From Streptomyces luteogriseus (lineage in GTDB: Bacteria; Actinomycetota; Actinomycetes; Streptomycetales; Streptomycetaceae): 64,000 bases of DNA. Below, one piece after another: positions 9,445-17,716 of the stretch; the first letter of the stretch is position 1, and each line of letters opens with the position of its first letter. The notes beneath the pieces are model-generated. The model ran no database searches. It saw nothing but the letters and a program-made list of their open reading frames with translations, and was not told the DNA's origin. The stretch lies in the NCBI RefSeq assembly GCF_014205055.1, contig NZ_JACHMS010000001.1:3286001-3350000 (forward strand), in the 5' to 3' direction. A program made the translations under genes and the position numbers.

Positions 9445-9467
9445 CGTCAACGCGCGTGCGCTACCGC

Positions 9468-12400
9468 TTACTTGCCGTAGTACGCGTTGTAGATCGAGAT
9501 CGTCGACTTGTTGCCCTTCTTGTCGGCGATCTTGGCGTGGAAGGAGATGGCCTTCCCCTTCGCCGGGTTCTTGACGCTCACCTTGCCGTCCTTGACGGTG
9601 AGCTTCTTCCAGGTCTTGCCGTAGTCGTACGACACGTACACCGACAGCGACTTCAGGTTGCCGCCCTTGGCCGCGCCCTCGACGGTGACCGGGACCTTGA
9701 CGGTCTTGTCGGCCGGGGCCTTGCTGTCCAGACCCGTGGTCGCGCCGAAGCGGGCCGTGGAGACGGGCAGCTTGGTGATGCCGCTGGTCTTCTTCGAGCG
9801 GAACGTCCAGCTGGCATCGACGCGAGTGGAGGCCGCGGCGACCTTGACGCTCCGCTTGACCGACGTCGTCAGCTTGTACTCGGCGTCGGCGGCCGGGACC
9901 TTGAACTGCTTGTCACCGAACAGCGGGTCGTCGTTGCTGCCGACCTTGGTGCCGTTGCGGTGCAGGGTCGTGTCGACCGCGGAGAACTTCGAGTAGCCCA
10001 CGTTGCCCTTGCCGTCGGCGAACAGCGGCAGGGAACCGTAGATCTGGTTGCCCTCACGGATGACACCGAAGTCGCCGGTCAGGCGCGGCCCGAAGACGGC
10101 CGTGTTGACGGTCTTGGAGTAGCTCTTGCCGGCGGCGAACGTGTGCGTGCCCATCGCGTAGGCGGCCTCGTCGACCGGGAAGCCGTCCTCGTCCACACCT
10201 CCGGACTGGGCGAACTCGAGCTGCCACTTCACGCCGCCCTGGGCGGACAGGTGGATCGTCCGGGTGCCGGGCAGGGCCTGCTGCATGCCGATCGAGGAGG
10301 CGCTGGAGCTCCACGGCATCCAGCCCACCGCGTTGACCGAGCCCTTCTTGCCGCTCGCCGATGCGCCGAGACCGGCCTTCACCGTGGCGAGCTCGCTCGC
10401 CTTGTAGTGCTTGGTGAATCCGGTGGCGAGCTGCTTGACCTTGCCGCCGGCGACGACGTTGTACTCCTCGTTGGCGCCCTTGGACCAGTGGCCGTCCCAC
10501 TGCTGGGTCACCGAACCGTCGGTGATCTGCGGGCCGACGTGGGCGGTGCGGAAGTTGTCGTAGGAGTCCAGCCACCAGCCGAAGCCGTAGCTGGTGTCAT
10601 CGGTCTCCACCGTGTAGTCGGCCGAGGCGAACTCCGACGTGACGCCGGTGGCCGGGACGGTGATGTCCACCGGCTTGGCCTTGCGGGCGTCCAGCGTGAT
10701 CGTCGTGTTCTTGCCGACGTTCAGCTTGGGCTGGGCGAGCCAGTCGGCGCCCTCGAACTTCTCCGGGTCGTCGCCCGCGTAGATGCTCGTGTTGAGGATG
10801 TAGGTGCCCTTGGGGACACGGGCGGTGACGGTGCCGTCCTCGTCGTACGGCGCGGCCCCCTTGCCCTTGCCCAGGCCCGCGATCCCGGTCAGGTCGGCGC
10901 TGTAGTTCTTCGCCGCCTTGCCGTCGCGGTCGAGGAACTTCAGCGTCACGTCGTACGACTCGACCTCGCGCTGCACCGCCGCCGCCGTGCGGACGGTCTG
11001 GCCGCCGCCCGTCGCCGTCACGTACGCCGAGTACGCGCCGTCGACCGTGCCGCCCAGCTTCGTGTTGACGGTGAACGGCACGGAGGCCTTGCCGCCGGCC
11101 GGGACCGTCACCGAGGTGGCGCCGAGTTTGAAGAAGCCGGACGGGACGGCCTGGCCCTTGGGGTTGGTGGCCGTCGACGTCAGCTTCAGCGTGACGTCCT
11201 TCGTACCGAGATTGCGGTACGTCAGCTCCTTGGTGACCGGCTTGTCGTCGGTGTGCGGCCACTGCTGCACACCGAAGCTCACCGAGACCGGCTCGGCGAT
11301 CACGGACTGCTTGATGGCCTTGTCGACCTGGATCCGGCCCGAACCCTGTTCGAACGGGGTGTACTTGCCGCCCTTGGTGGAGCCGGTGAGGGCGCCCTTG
11401 AGCTCGGCGTACTTCCAGTCCGGGTGCTGCTGCTTGAGGATCGCCGCCGCGCCCGCGACATGCGGGGTCGCCATCGACGTACCGGAGATCGACATGTAGC
11501 CGGCCGGCTTCTCGCCGACCTCCTGGGCTATCTGGTTGCCCGGGGCGGAGGCCGCGGTGATGTCCACGCCGGGCGCGGTCACGTCGGGCTTGAGGGCGCC
11601 GTCCATGCCGGGGCCGCGGCTGGAGAAGTCGGCGAGCTTGTCCTTGTCGTCGACGGCGCCGACGGTCAGGGCCGCGGCGGCGCTGCCCGGGGAGCCGATG
11701 GTCTGCTCGCCGAAGTCGCCCTCGTTGCCGGCCGCGATGGCGAACAGGACGCCCTTCTCGTCGGACAACTTGTTCACCGCCGCTTCCAGCGGGTCGATCG
11801 CGGGCGTGTCGCCGCCGCCCAGGCTCAAGTTGATGACGTCGGCGCCCTCGGCGGCGGCCCACTCCATGCCGGCGAGGATCTCGGAGTCGCTGCCGAAGCC
11901 GCCGTCGTCGAGGACCTTGCCGTTGAGGATCTTCGCGCCGGGCGCGACACCCTTGTACGTACCGCCGGACTTCTTGCCCGTGCCGGCCGCGATGGAGGCG
12001 ACATGCGTGCCGTGGCCGACCTTGTCGGAGGCGTCGGGCGCGGTGGTGAAGTTCTTGGCGCCGACCACCTGGCCCTTGAGGTCGTCGTGGGTGGCGTCGA
12101 CACCGGTGTCCAGGACGGCGATCTTGGTGCCCTTGCCGTCGTAGCCGGCCGACCAGGCCTTGGGTGCGCCGATCTGCGGGACGGACTTGTCGAGGCTGGC
12201 CTTGCGGACGCCGTCGAGCCAGACGTGCGCGATCCCGGCGGCGGTCTTCTGGCCGTTGGTGACCGCGTCCCAGAGTTCGGGCGTGTCCTGCCGCGGCGTC
12301 TGCACCGCGTCCGCGTTCACGGACTTCAGCGCGCGGCTCAGGGTGCCGGCCTCACGGACGTCGGCCTTGGTCGCGGCGGCGCTGCCCTGGTAGCCGACGA

Positions 12401-12794
12401 TGACCTTCAGGCCCTTCTTCTGGGCCTTGCGGGTCGTGGACTTGTTGAGCTCGGTGACGTCGAAGAGCCGTTGGTCGAGCTTGCCGCTGGCGACCAGGCG
12501 GGCCGCGTCGGCCGGGATGACGAGGGTGTGGCCGTCGACCTTGCGGATCTGGGCGGGGACGTTCTCACGGCCCTTGGCGTGTTCCAGGCCGATGACGCGG
12601 CCCTTGGCGTCCAGGACGACTCGGTCGCCGGTGATGAGTGTGATGCGGTGCTTGGCGGTAAGGGACGCCGGCTTGGCGGACGGTGCCGCCTGCTCGCCGT
12701 TGGCCGAGGCCGGGCTGGTCATACCCGCCGCCAGAGCCACGGCCGCCGCTGTCGCGACGGTGGCCGCGTACGCCCTTTTCACTTGTCTGTGCAA
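9468..12794 (-). CDS. Large secreted S8 (subtilisin-like) serine peptidase
   Basis: Extracellular protease of about 1108 residues. A signal peptide (AATVATAAAVALAAG, Ala-rich cleavage region) precedes a propeptide to about residue 200 and the S8 domain. The triad is intact: Asp229 in VLDTGVD, His261 in GHGTHVAS, Ser440 in GTSMATPHVAG, with oxyanion Asn357 in AAGNEGD. The C-terminal 600 residues are beta-rich accessory domains, probably for substrate or wall binding. The TTG at 12794 is the best start because GGGGG lies 4 nt upstream; the ATG at 12857 would include a 9-bp inverted repeat in the coding region. It lacks a sorting signal, so it should be released. Confidence 0.93.
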   Translation of the reverse strand: MHRQVKRAYAATVATAAAVALAAGMTSPASANGEQAAPSAKPASLTAKHRITLITGDRVVLDAKGRVIGLEHAKGRENVPAQIRKVDGHTLVIPADAARLVASGKLDQRLFDVTELNKSTTRKAQKKGLKVIVGYQGSAAATKADVREAGTLSRALKSVNADAVQTPRQDTPELWDAVTNGQKTAAGIAHVWLDGVRKASLDKSVPQIGAPKAWSAGYDGKGTKIAVLDTGVDATHDDLKGQVVGAKNFTTAPDASDKVGHGTHVASIAAGTGKKSGGTYKGVAPGAKILNGKVLDDGGFGSDSEILAGMEWAAAEGADVINLSLGGGDTPAIDPLEAAVNKLSDEKGVLFAIAAGNEGDFGEQTIGSPGSAAAALTVGAVDDKDKLADFSSRGPGMDGALKPDVTAPGVDITAASAPGNQIAQEVGEKPAGYMSISGTSMATPHVAGAAAILKQQHPDWKYAELKGALTGSTKGGKYTPFEQGSGRIQVDKAIKQSVIAEPVSVSFGVQQWPHTDDKPVTKELTYRNLGTKDVTLKLTSTATNPKGQAVPSGFFKLGATSVTVPAGGKASVPFTVNTKLGGTVDGAYSAYVTATGGGQTVRTAAAVQREVESYDVTLKFLDRDGKAAKNYSADLTGIAGLGKGKGAAPYDEDGTVTARVPKGTYILNTSIYAGDDPEKFEGADWLAQPKLNVGKNTTITLDARKAKPVDITVPATGVTSEFASADYTVETDDTSYGFGWWLDSYDNFRTAHVGPQITDGSVTQQWDGHWSKGANEEYNVVAGGKVKQLATGFTKHYKASELATVKAGLGASASGKKGSVNAVGWMPWSSSASSIGMQQALPGTRTIHLSAQGGVKWQLEFAQSGGVDEDGFPVDEAAYAMGTHTFAAGKSYSKTVNTAVFGPRLTGDFGVIREGNQIYGSLPLFADGKGNVGYSKFSAVDTTLHRNGTKVGSNDDPLFGDKQFKVPAADAEYKLTTSVKRSVKVAAASTRVDASWTFRSKKTSGITKLPVSTARFGATTGLDSKAPADKTVKVPVTVEGAAKGGNLKSLSVYVSYDYGKTWKKLTVKDGKVSVKNPAKGKAISFHAKIADKKGNKSTISIYNAYYGK

Positions 12795-12814
12795 GTTTCC
12801 CCCTTGCAGAAGAA

Positions 12815-12839
12815 CCGGGTGAATTCCCCGTTCACCCGG
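12815..12839. promoter_or_regulatory. Inverted repeat just upstream of the subtilase start
   Basis: Perfect 9-bp arms CCGGGTGAA and TTCACCCGG separated by 7 nt, 21 bp upstream of the proposed TTG start. It could be an operator or a leader hairpin; no regulator is encoded next to it. Confidence 0.45.
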
Positions 12840-12934
12840 CCGGGGGTGGTCTCGCACGCATGCCCGTACGCCCCCGGAATACGCAGTATGCCGAGGGGTG
12901 ATCAGGTGCTCAATAGATGAGAGGTCGGTAAGAA

Positions 12935-12967
12935 TTCCGTCGGCCGACTGTTACACGGCCGACGGAA
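12935..12967 (-). terminator. Hairpin between the subtilase promoter and the ABC ATPase stop
   Basis: Perfect 12-bp stem TTCCGTCGGCCG/CGGCCGACGGAA with a 9-nt loop, starting 22 bp past the stop codon of the ABC transporter operon. Confidence 0.85.
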
Positions 12968-12988
12968 CTCCGTTACGCGGCCGCGTGG

Positions 12989-13672
12989 TTACGCACGCGC
13001 GTTCTCCTTGACAGAGATCCGGCCCTTGCGGATCGTCGCCACGCGCGGAGCCTTCTTCGCTATCGCCGAGTCGTGGGTGACCATCACGAAGCTGAGGCCG
13101 AGTTCCTCCCACATGCGTTCGAGTACGTCCATGATCTCGTCGCGCGTCGACTCGTCGAGATTGCCGGTGGGTTCGTCGGCGAGGAGCACCTTCGGCTGTT
13201 TCACCAGGGCGCGGGCGATGGCCACGCGTTGCTGCTGGCCCCCGGACATCTCGCCGGGCAGATGCGCGAGGCGCTCGCCGAGGCCCACCGACTTCAGTGC
13301 CTCGGCGGCCTGTTCGCGTCGCTGTTTCGGCTTCACGCCGAGCGGGACGAGGGCGGTCTCCACGTTTTCCTGCGCGGTGAGCGTCGGGATGAGGTTGAAG
13401 GACTGGAAGACGAAGCCGATGCTTTCGCTTCTCACCCGGGTCAGCCTCGCTTCCGGCAGTGCGGCGAGGTCGATGCCGTCCAGGACGACCTGTCCGGAGG
13501 TGGGGCGGTCGAGACCGCCGAGCATCTGGAGCAGTGTGGACTTTCCGCCGCCGGTGGGGCCCTGGATGACCAGTCGGTCGCCGTCGGGGATGGTGAGGTC
13601 GATGCCGTCGAGGGCCTGGACGGTGTCCTTGGACCGGGTGTAGTGCTTGGTGACGGCTCTGAGTTCGTACAT
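12989..13672 (-). CDS. ABC transporter ATP-binding protein (MacB/LolD type)
   Basis: ATPase subunit, 227 residues. Walker A is GPTGGGKST, the signature is MSGGQQQRVA, Walker B is VLLADEP, followed by GNLD and the switch histidine in MVTHDS. This LolD/MacB subclass energises extrusion of lipoproteins, peptides or lipids by FtsX-fold permeases rather than classical import. The ATG at 13672 begins MYELRAVTK after a GGAG-like site; the upstream frame is not conserved in character. It lies 103 bp downstream of the permease on the same strand, and a common Streptomyces intergenic repeat fills the gap. Confidence 0.93.
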   Translation of the reverse strand: MYELRAVTKHYTRSKDTVQALDGIDLTIPDGDRLVIQGPTGGGKSTLLQMLGGLDRPTSGQVVLDGIDLAALPEARLTRVRSESIGFVFQSFNLIPTLTAQENVETALVPLGVKPKQRREQAAEALKSVGLGERLAHLPGEMSGGQQQRVAIARALVKQPKVLLADEPTGNLDESTRDEIMDVLERMWEELGLSFVMVTHDSAIAKKAPRVATIRKGRISVKENARA

Positions 13673-13711
13673 GGTGGAAGGCTCCTGAATCTTCGAGTGG
13701 GGTGCGTGGGG

Positions 13712-13738
13712 GCTTGTCGCGCAGTTCCCCGCGCCCCT
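13712..13738. repeat. Copy of an abundant Streptomyces intergenic repeat
   Basis: The stretch ending GCAGTTCCCCGCGCCCCT is a sequence I recognise as widely scattered between Streptomyces genes. It sits between the permease stop and the ATPase start. A diverged relative ending in the same CCCCGCGCCCCT core lies near 54813-54824. Confidence 0.5.
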
Positions 13739-13775
13739 GAGGTCCGTGCTGGTGCCGTCGGCCTGAGAGGAACGC

Positions 13776-15230
13776 CTACTCCACCCGCCGCAGTGCGTCC
13801 GCCGGGCGCAGTCTGGAGGCCCGCCAACCACCGAAGGCCCCCGCGATCAACCCGCCCGTCACAGCCAGGGCCACCGCCAGGGCGATGGTCGTCAGGCTGA
13901 CCGGAGCGGTGAGGGCGACGTCGAGGGTCCTCCCCGCGGCCTCACGGCCCGGGCCGCCCCCGATGCCCCCGAAGCCGCCACCGCCCGCTCCGCCTCCCCC
14001 GCCCAACTGCGCCTGCAGCGTGGGACTCACAGCCGTCACGGCGTACGCCCCCGCCAGCCCCAGCGCGATCCCGAGCGCACCGCCCACGAGGCCGTTGACC
14101 ACCGCCTCGCCGACGACCTGCCGGGTCACCCGGCCCGACTTCCAGCCCAGCGCCTTGAGCGTGCCGAACTCGCGCACCCGGCGGGAGACCGCCGAGGACG
14201 TCAGCAGCCCGGCCACCAGGAACGCGGCCACGAGCACCACGACCGACAGCCACGTGCCGACGCTCGCGGCGAGGGAGGAGGCCGTGGCCAGGGAGCCGGA
14301 GACGGTGTCGGCGAGGTCGGCGGAGGTGGTGACCGTCGTGCCCGGGATGTTCTTGCCGATCTCCGACTTGACGCTGTCGATCCGCTGCGAGTCGGTGGCC
14401 TTGACGTAGATCGTCGTGACCTTGTCCTTGACGTCGGCGAGCGTCTGGGCCCGCTTCAGCGGGATGTAGAGGTCGGCGGCCGCGTCCCCGCTGTCGGCCG
14501 TGGCGATGCCGACCACCTTGAACTTCGTGCCCTTGACGGTGACGGTGGACCCGGCCTTGAGCTTCTTCTCCTTGGCATACGCCGCATCCGCGACGGCGAC
14601 CTCCGCGTTCGTCTCGCCCGTCGTGAAGGCACGGCCGCTGGTGATCTTCGAGGAGGTCAGCGGGCCGAGGGCCGGCTTGGTGACGTCGGTGCCGTAGACG
14701 GAGTAGCTGTTGACGTCGAAGTCGGCGCCGCCGCCCTCCACCCGGCCCTGCGGCGAGGGCTGGGCCCCGCCCCGGCCACCGCCCTGTCCGCCGCCGCTCT
14801 CCCCCTGCTCGAACCGGCCGCGTGTGAAGGCCCCGCTGACCTTGACGACCTGGAGGCTCAGCCCGCCCACGGCGTCCGCGACACCGCTCTGCGCGTCGAC
14901 CTCGCCCACCGTCGTACCCGCCAGCGTCTGGAAGCCCTGCACCATGACGCGGTCGCTGCTCTGCTCACCGCCCGAGTCGTCGTCCTGGGCGTCGAAGCGG
15001 AAGCGCGGCCGTTCGGAGCTGCTCCCGGCCGGCGCCGCGGACTTGGTGACGGTCATGTCCGTGCCCAGTCCGTACAGCGACCGGAGGACCTTGTCCTGCG
15101 CCCTGCCCATACCGGCGGACACGGAGGTGACGACGATGACCAGCGCGATACCGAGCGCGAGTCCGGAGGCGACGACGAGGGCCGCCTTTCTGCGGCGGCG
15201 CAACTCGCGCCTCAGGTAGGTGAAGAACAT
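13776..15230 (-). CDS. ABC transporter permease, FtsX/MacB fold
   Basis: A 484-residue permease. One N-terminal transmembrane helix (residues about 15-40) is followed by a large extracytoplasmic domain to about residue 320, then three helices at about 325-350, 380-405 and 445-470, which is the MacB arrangement. The extracellular domain contains a Gly/Gln/Arg-rich insertion near residue 145-165. The loop after the third helix is unusually glycine-rich (GGGGGAGGGGFGGIGGG). Together with the downstream ATPase it should form a type VII ABC mechanotransmission or export complex at the cell surface. Substrate not evident. Confidence 0.9.
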   Translation of the reverse strand: MFFTYLRRELRRRRKAALVVASGLALGIALVIVVTSVSAGMGRAQDKVLRSLYGLGTDMTVTKSAAPAGSSSERPRFRFDAQDDDSGGEQSSDRVMVQGFQTLAGTTVGEVDAQSGVADAVGGLSLQVVKVSGAFTRGRFEQGESGGGQGGGRGGAQPSPQGRVEGGGADFDVNSYSVYGTDVTKPALGPLTSSKITSGRAFTTGETNAEVAVADAAYAKEKKLKAGSTVTVKGTKFKVVGIATADSGDAAADLYIPLKRAQTLADVKDKVTTIYVKATDSQRIDSVKSEIGKNIPGTTVTTSADLADTVSGSLATASSLAASVGTWLSVVVLVAAFLVAGLLTSSAVSRRVREFGTLKALGWKSGRVTRQVVGEAVVNGLVGGALGIALGLAGAYAVTAVSPTLQAQLGGGGGAGGGGFGGIGGGPGREAAGRTLDVALTAPVSLTTIALAVALAVTGGLIAGAFGGWRASRLRPADALRRVE

Positions 15231-15310
15231 GGCGGCAAGCTAAGGACGGTCCGTGATGAGGGCTTGAGCCGCGCATAAGAGCTGGATGAGAAGAGACGAG
15301 CACCCGGCGG

Positions 15311-15360
15311 CGAAAGGCCGCCGCCCACCCCGTGTGTCCGGGATGGGCGGCGGCCTTTCG
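15311..15360 (-). terminator. Long hairpin terminator after the L,D-transpeptidase gene
   Basis: Perfect 17-bp arms (15311-15327 and 15344-15360) with an inner 4-bp CCCG/CGGG helix, 20 bp downstream of the transpeptidase stop. The outer arms are CGAAA/TTTCG, so it should work on both strands. Confidence 0.9.
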
Positions 15361-15380
15361 TCAGGGGAGCCGGCGGATCG

Positions 15381-16631
15381 TCAGACCGCGGAACCGGCCT
15401 TCCAGTCGGCCCAGCTCATGTTCCAGCCATTGAGGCCGTTGTCCGGCGCGACCGTCTTGTCGCCGGTGTTCTCGACGACCACCACGTCGCCGAGCATCGA
15501 GTTGTTGTAGAACCACGCGCCCGGCGTGTTCGGGTCGTTCGCACCCTTGGCGTCCTGCAGGCCGACGCAGCCGTGGCTGGTGTTCACGCTGCCGAAGATG
15601 GACTTCGCGCCCCAGTAGTTGCCGTGGATGAAGGTGCCCGAGCTGGAGAGGCGGATGGCGTGCGGCACGTCCTTGATGTCGTACTCGCCCTTGCCGTCGT
15701 CGTCCGTGAAGCCCACGGTCGCGCCGTTCATGCGCGTCTCCTTGAACTTCTCGGACATCACCATGATGCCCTCGTACGTCTTGTTCTCGGGCGAGCCGGC
15801 GGAGATCGGGATCGTGCGGACGGTCTTGCCGTCCTGCGTGATCTTCATCTTCTTGGTCTTCGCGTCGACGTACGAGACCTGGTTGCGGCCGATCTTGAAG
15901 GTGACCGTCTTCTGCTGGACGCCGAAGACGCCCTTGGCTCCCTCGACGCCGTCGAGCGCGAGCTTCAGCGTGACGGTGGAGCCTTCCTTCCAGTAGTCCT
16001 CGGGCCGGCAGTCCATGCGGTTGGCGTTGAACCAGTGGCAGGCGACTTCCTGGCCCCCGGTCGTGCTGACCTTGATGCCCTTCTGGACCGCGGCCTTGTT
16101 GGTGATCGCCTTGTCGAAGTTGATCGAGACCGGCATGCCGACGCCCACGGTGGTGCCGTCGTCCGGCGTGAAGTTGCCGATGAAGCTGTTGGCCGGGGAG
16201 ACCGTGGTGAACGAGGCGTTCTCGTGGGCGACGCGACCGTCGGAGTCCTTAGCCTCGGCCGCCAGCTTGTAGGTGGTGGACCGCTCCAGCTGGGCGGTCG
16301 GCTTCCAGCTGGTCTTGTCGGCGGATATCTGGCCGCTGACCTCGGTACCCTCCGACGTCGTCATTTTGACGTCCGTGAGCGTGCCCTTGCTCACGGTGAC
16401 GGCGGCGGAGTTGTTGATGGAGGCGTTGTCGGAGCCGTCCTCGGGTGTGATCTTGATCTGGGCCTCGGAGGTCTTCTTCGCCGCGGCCTCGTCGACCTTC
16501 GACTGGGAGCTGTCGCCTCCGTCGCCCCCGGAGGCGCTGTCGTCGCCTCCGGAACACGCCGAGAGCATCAGCACTCCGCCGAGCAGTGCGGACGCGACCG
16601 TCAGGCCCTTGCGCCGCTTACTGACCGTCAT
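15381..16631 (-). CDS. Lipoprotein L,D-transpeptidase with Ig-like domains
   Basis: Cell-wall enzyme, 416 residues, that forms 3-3 peptidoglycan cross-links. A lipoprotein signal ends in the lipobox LSAC near residue 27, followed by an Asp/Ser/Gly-rich linker. Two Ig-like (BIG) domains occupy about residues 55-255. The YkuD catalytic domain follows, with HG then SHGCVGL carrying the catalytic cysteine. The architecture matches mycobacterial LdtMt2. The ATG at 16631 has a strong GGAGAAG site; an alternative ATG 15 nt upstream would itself lie over that site. A terminator follows. Confidence 0.93.
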   Translation of the reverse strand: MTVSKRRKGLTVASALLGGVLMLSACSGGDDSASGGDGGDSSQSKVDEAAAKKTSEAQIKITPEDGSDNASINNSAAVTVSKGTLTDVKMTTSEGTEVSGQISADKTSWKPTAQLERSTTYKLAAEAKDSDGRVAHENASFTTVSPANSFIGNFTPDDGTTVGVGMPVSINFDKAITNKAAVQKGIKVSTTGGQEVACHWFNANRMDCRPEDYWKEGSTVTLKLALDGVEGAKGVFGVQQKTVTFKIGRNQVSYVDAKTKKMKITQDGKTVRTIPISAGSPENKTYEGIMVMSEKFKETRMNGATVGFTDDDGKGEYDIKDVPHAIRLSSSGTFIHGNYWGAKSIFGSVNTSHGCVGLQDAKGANDPNTPGAWFYNNSMLGDVVVVENTGDKTVAPDNGLNGWNMSWADWKAGSAV

Positions 16632-16870
16632 CACACGCTTCTCCATCGTTGCCGATTTCCCCAAAACCCCGAGTGTCCCCGTCAAAAACCTGAGTGCCCC
16701 CGTCGGGACCCATGAGTCCTCGCCAGGACTCGTGAGTCCTCATCCGGAACCTTCAACGCTACGACCGGCTCATCCGGTTCCCCAGGTCGCGCAGGTGTGG
16801 GGATCACCACGTCCGTGACGGACGGGGCCGGTCGTTACGGGTGCGGCCGGTGCGCCACTTGAGACGCGAA

Positions 16871-16900
16871 GACCCCGGGCGGCGGTTGCCGCCCGGGGTC
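16871..16900 (-). terminator. Hairpin terminator after the 109-aa acidic protein gene
   Basis: Perfect 13-bp stem GACCCCGGGCGGC/GCCGCCCGGGGTC with a GGTT tetraloop, 17 bp beyond the stop. Confidence 0.88.
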
Positions 16901-16916
16901 ACGAGTCCCGGACAAC

Positions 16917-17246
16917 TCAGCCGTCGCTGTCGTCGCCATCATCCTCGTCGAGGTCCCAGTCCGGCGAATCGGGGTCGTAGTCAATCCGTTCACTGCTCCA
17001 GGAGGCCTGCTGGAGCTCGACCCCCGGCACCTGGCTGACCAGGTCGAACGGGTCCACGAGGTACGCGAGGGCCTCCGCGGTGTCTTCCGTCACAGCGCTC
17101 TCGGCATGGGCCCGTTCCGCCGCCGGCAGCTCCGCCTCGTCGGCGATCCGGCGCAGCGCGGACTTGGTGACCGCGTCCGCGTCGTCGACTTCGAGAACGA
17201 GTTCAACCCGAAGCCGTACAAATCGTGATGTCTCTGGAGTGCTCAT
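16917..17246 (-). CDS. Conserved hypothetical acidic protein
   Basis: A 109-residue protein beginning MSTPETSRFVRLRVEL, an N-terminal beta/alpha region followed by an acidic tail (WDLDEDDGDDSDG). No signal peptide or known domain. The ATG at 17246 is preferred because the upstream frame extends into the LAxTG gene on the other strand. It is divergent from that gene with about 110 bp between the starts. Confidence 0.7.
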   Translation of the reverse strand: MSTPETSRFVRLRVELVLEVDDADAVTKSALRRIADEAELPAAERAHAESAVTEDTAEALAYLVDPFDLVSQVPGVELQQASWSSERIDYDPDSPDWDLDEDDGDDSDG

Positions 17247-17355
17247 GGCGGGAGCGTACGTCCAGGCCCTCCCGTGACTTTCCCGTGACCCGCGACTTTC
17301 ACTAACATCGCCCCACACGGCCAATTCGCCGACGTCACAAGGGGATCGATATTCC

Positions 17356-17670
17356 GTGTCATCCGCTCGCCGCCCGTTGCTGACCGCCACCGCCGCGGCG
17401 TCCCTGCTGGGCGCCCTGTGGTTCGTCCCGTCCGCGAACGCGACGTCGGACTCCCCGGTGAGAGACGCGGTCTCGACGAGCCCGTCGCCGCAGGTCACGG
17501 AGCAGGCCCGGATCGCGGCCACGACCGCGGACACCTCCGTCACCGGCACCCGCCTCGCCGACACCGGCAGCTTCGACAGCACGCCGTACGTGATCGGCGG
17601 GACCTTCTGCCTCACGCTCGGTGCGGGGTTCGTCGTGTACTCGGTGCGCCGGGAACGGCTCGGTTTCTGA
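17356..17670 (+). CDS. Very small LAxTG sortase-anchored surface protein
   Basis: A 104-residue precursor with a signal peptide (TATAAASLLGALWFVPSANA), a Ser/Thr/Ala-rich middle of about 40 residues, and a C-terminal sorting signal: LADTG, a hydrophobic helix (YVIGGTFCLTLGAGFVVY) and a basic RRER tail. LAxTG is the motif recognised by Streptomyces class E sortases, as in the long chaplins. After processing only about 40 residues would be linked to peptidoglycan, so it is more likely a surface modifier than an enzyme. GTG start with an AAGGGGA site at 17339-17345. Confidence 0.82.
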   Translation: MSSARRPLLTATAAASLLGALWFVPSANATSDSPVRDAVSTSPSPQVTEQARIAATTADTSVTGTRLADTGSFDSTPYVIGGTFCLTLGAGFVVYSVRRERLGF

Positions 17671-17716
17671 CGGTTGTTGACGCGGGGCCCCGCCGGCCGA
17701 CGGAGCCCCTGTCGCC

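Noticed and set aside
9456..12920. A 1154-residue plus-strand ORF opposite the subtilase gene
   Set aside because: Low-complexity Val/Leu/Gly/Asp/Arg composition typical of antisense frames in high-GC DNA; the minus-strand frame carries the complete S8 triad and signal peptide.
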